From CAIWKO01 sp964469155 (GTDB lineage Bacteria > Bacteroidota > Bacteroidia > Bacteroidales > CAIWKO01), in assembly GCA_964469155.1 (NCBI GenBank), contig CAYXXU010000072.1, positions 1-22,288 of the forward strand: 22,288 nucleotides of DNA, read 5' to 3'. Made by a program: the position numbers and the translations under genes. The stretch's first letter is position 1, and every line of letters begins with the position of its first letter. The notes beneath the pieces are model-generated. The model worked only from the letters and a program-made list of their open reading frames with translations. It ran no database searches and was not told the origin of the DNA. Positions 20,857 through 22,288 of this stretch are shown here, one piece after another.

Positions 20857-22167
20857 ATGGCCGCTGCCAAAAGGAACTCCCGTAAGGTCAGCATCAATGT
20901 GGTTACTTTGGGCTGTCCGAAAAATACCGTCGATTCGGAAAAAATCATGGGCAACCTGCCTCCTTCACAATTCGAAGTACATCATAATGCTGATAAACCA
21001 ACGGATATCGTCCTGATTAATACCTGCGGCTTTATCAATGATGCCAAACAGGAATCGATCGATACCATTTTGCAATATGTCGAAGCCAAGCAGCAGAAGT
21101 TTGTGAAACAGGTGTTTGCCACCGGATGCCTGGCGCAGCGCTATAAAAGTGAGCTGCAGAGCGAGATCCCCGGACTGGATGGCGTGATGGGTTTTGCCGA
21201 GATCCCCGCTTGGATCAGGGAACTGACTCATGCAGGCAGCGAACTCACCTCCAACCGCATCATCACCACTCCTTCTCATTATGCTTGGCTGAAAATTTCC
21301 GAAGGCTGCGACCGCACCTGCTCTTTTTGCGCCATCCCTTTCATACGCGGCAAAAATGTTTCCTATCCTATGGAAAAGGTGATTGAAGAGGCGCAGATGC
21401 TGGCAGCTAAAGGTGTGAAAGAGCTGATAGTGGTGGCACAGGATACTACTTATTACGGCCTCGACCTTTACAAAAAGCGCTCACTGGCCCTGCTACTCGA
21501 AAAATTATCGGATATCAAACAATTCCGGTGGATACGCCTGCATTATGCATTTCCGGCGGGTTTCCCCGAAGATGTGCTGGAAGTAATGCAAAGCCGTGAC
21601 AACATTTGCAAATATCTCGACATCCCCCTGCAGCATATCAGCGACGGACTGCTCAATTCCATGCGACGCGCACTCGACAGCAAAAGCACCATTCAATTGT
21701 TGGATAAGATTCGTGCGGCCGTTCCCGGTATTCATCTCCGCACCGCTTTTATTGTGGGCTATCCGGGCGAAACCGCTCAGCAGTTCACTCAATTATACAA
21801 TTTCATTCAGGAGCAACGTTTCGAGCGCATGGGTGTATTTAGCTTTTCGGCCGAAGAAGGCACTTCGGCGGCCCTGCTTACTCCTCAAATCAGCGAGCGT
21901 ACCAAACAATCGCGCATGAACAAACTGATGGCTTTGCAACAGAATATTTCGCTTTCGCTCAACCATTCCATGACAGGCCAAACCATGAAAGTGCTGGTCG
22001 ACCGCCGCGAAAACGATTTCTATATAGCCCGTACCGAATTCGATTCACCCGAGATCGATAACGAAGTGCTTATCCCTGCCAAACATAAATTAGTAATTGG
22101 CGATTTCTGTACTGTCAAGATTAGCGGGGCAGAGGCGTATGATTTGTATGGGGAAGTGGTGCTTTAA
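20857..22167 (+). CDS. rimO: Ribosomal protein uS12 methylthiotransferase RimO
   Basis: This gene encodes 436 residues, full length. It is a radical SAM enzyme that adds a methylthio group to the conserved Asp of ribosomal protein uS12. The N-terminal MTTase domain has TLGCPKNTVDSE with Cys20, then Cys57 and Cys91, which bind the second 4Fe-4S cluster; the radical SAM motif CDRTCSFC carries Cys151, Cys155 and Cys158. The C-terminal ~65 residues form the TRAM-type domain. GCPKN favours RimO over MiaB. It lies 1 nt after ftsY, in the same transcript. Confidence 0.96.
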   Translation: MAAAKRNSRKVSINVVTLGCPKNTVDSEKIMGNLPPSQFEVHHNADKPTDIVLINTCGFINDAKQESIDTILQYVEAKQQKFVKQVFATGCLAQRYKSELQSEIPGLDGVMGFAEIPAWIRELTHAGSELTSNRIITTPSHYAWLKISEGCDRTCSFCAIPFIRGKNVSYPMEKVIEEAQMLAAKGVKELIVVAQDTTYYGLDLYKKRSLALLLEKLSDIKQFRWIRLHYAFPAGFPEDVLEVMQSRDNICKYLDIPLQHISDGLLNSMRRALDSKSTIQLLDKIRAAVPGIHLRTAFIVGYPGETAQQFTQLYNFIQEQRFERMGVFSFSAEEGTSAALLTPQISERTKQSRMNKLMALQQNISLSLNHSMTGQTMKVLVDRRENDFYIARTEFDSPEIDNEVLIPAKHKLVIGDFCTVKISGAEAYDLYGEVVL

Positions 22168-22288
22168 TCATGCAATTATAAAATGATAGAATTGTAGAAA
22201 GATGCAGTGGGTTGCCTGATTAAAGTTCCTTTTTCCTGTTTTCCGCACTTTTTTGAGGCACCCTCTAAAACCCTTGATAATCCTACAA

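Noticed and set aside
22168..22288. Sequence after rimO
   Set aside because: These 121 nt hold no convincing gene, hairpin or promoter.

Overview
This window looks like chromosomal DNA from a member of the Bacteroidota. The evidence is a TonB-dependent receptor with an N-terminal CarboxypepD_reg-like domain, a secreted zinc enzyme with a type IX secretion (Por) sorting tail, the bTHX ribosomal protein, DUF4295 behind rpmG, a DUF4199 membrane protein, and repeated promoter -7 elements of the Bacteroidota form TAnnTTTG shortly upstream of genes. No tRNA, rRNA, IS element, prophage or CRISPR array was seen. The only structural RNA is a 97-nt SRP RNA on the minus strand at about 17577-17673.

Layout. 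1-950: two small membrane-anchored proteins of unknown function, ending in a clear terminator. 1034-3780: a two-gene polysaccharide cassette (an alpha/alpha-toroid protein and a GT4 glycosyltransferase) with a different short tandem repeat before, between and after the genes. 3778-6144 (-): TonB-dependent receptor. 6237-7310: a lipoprotein and YqgE/AlgH. 7369-10155 (+): the highlight, an overlapping pair that matches MurL (UDP-MurNAc-L-Ala-L-Glu epimerase) followed by a MurD-type ligase, most likely MurD2. 10186-14452 (-): bTHX, TrmH-type methyltransferase, HU, then the operon TPR protein-ribH-fmt, and a DUF6265-like lipoprotein. 14513-16222 (+): hotdog thioesterase and the T9SS-exported zinc-dependent phospholipase C/S1-P1 nuclease-like enzyme. 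16227-17684 (-): SRP RNA, YciO-type YrdC protein, cupin, DUF2185. 17717-19253 (+): DUF4199 and GT2 glycosyltransferase. 19384-22167 (+): rpmG-DUF4295, a strong terminator, then ftsY-rimO.

How the genes work together. Most genes are housekeeping: translation (fmt, trmH, rpmG, bTHX, rimO), SRP-dependent membrane targeting (SRP RNA and FtsY about 2.2 kb apart), riboflavin synthesis (ribH), and envelope functions. The murL-murD2 pair predicts that this organism can put D-glutamate into peptidoglycan by adding L-Glu to UDP-MurNAc-L-Ala and epimerising it on the nucleotide precursor. That route is known from Xanthomonas and differs from the usual MurI/MurD route. Several genes have apparent upstream TTG starts that fall inside a TAnnTTTG -7 element. 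In those cases I moved the start to the downstream ATG.
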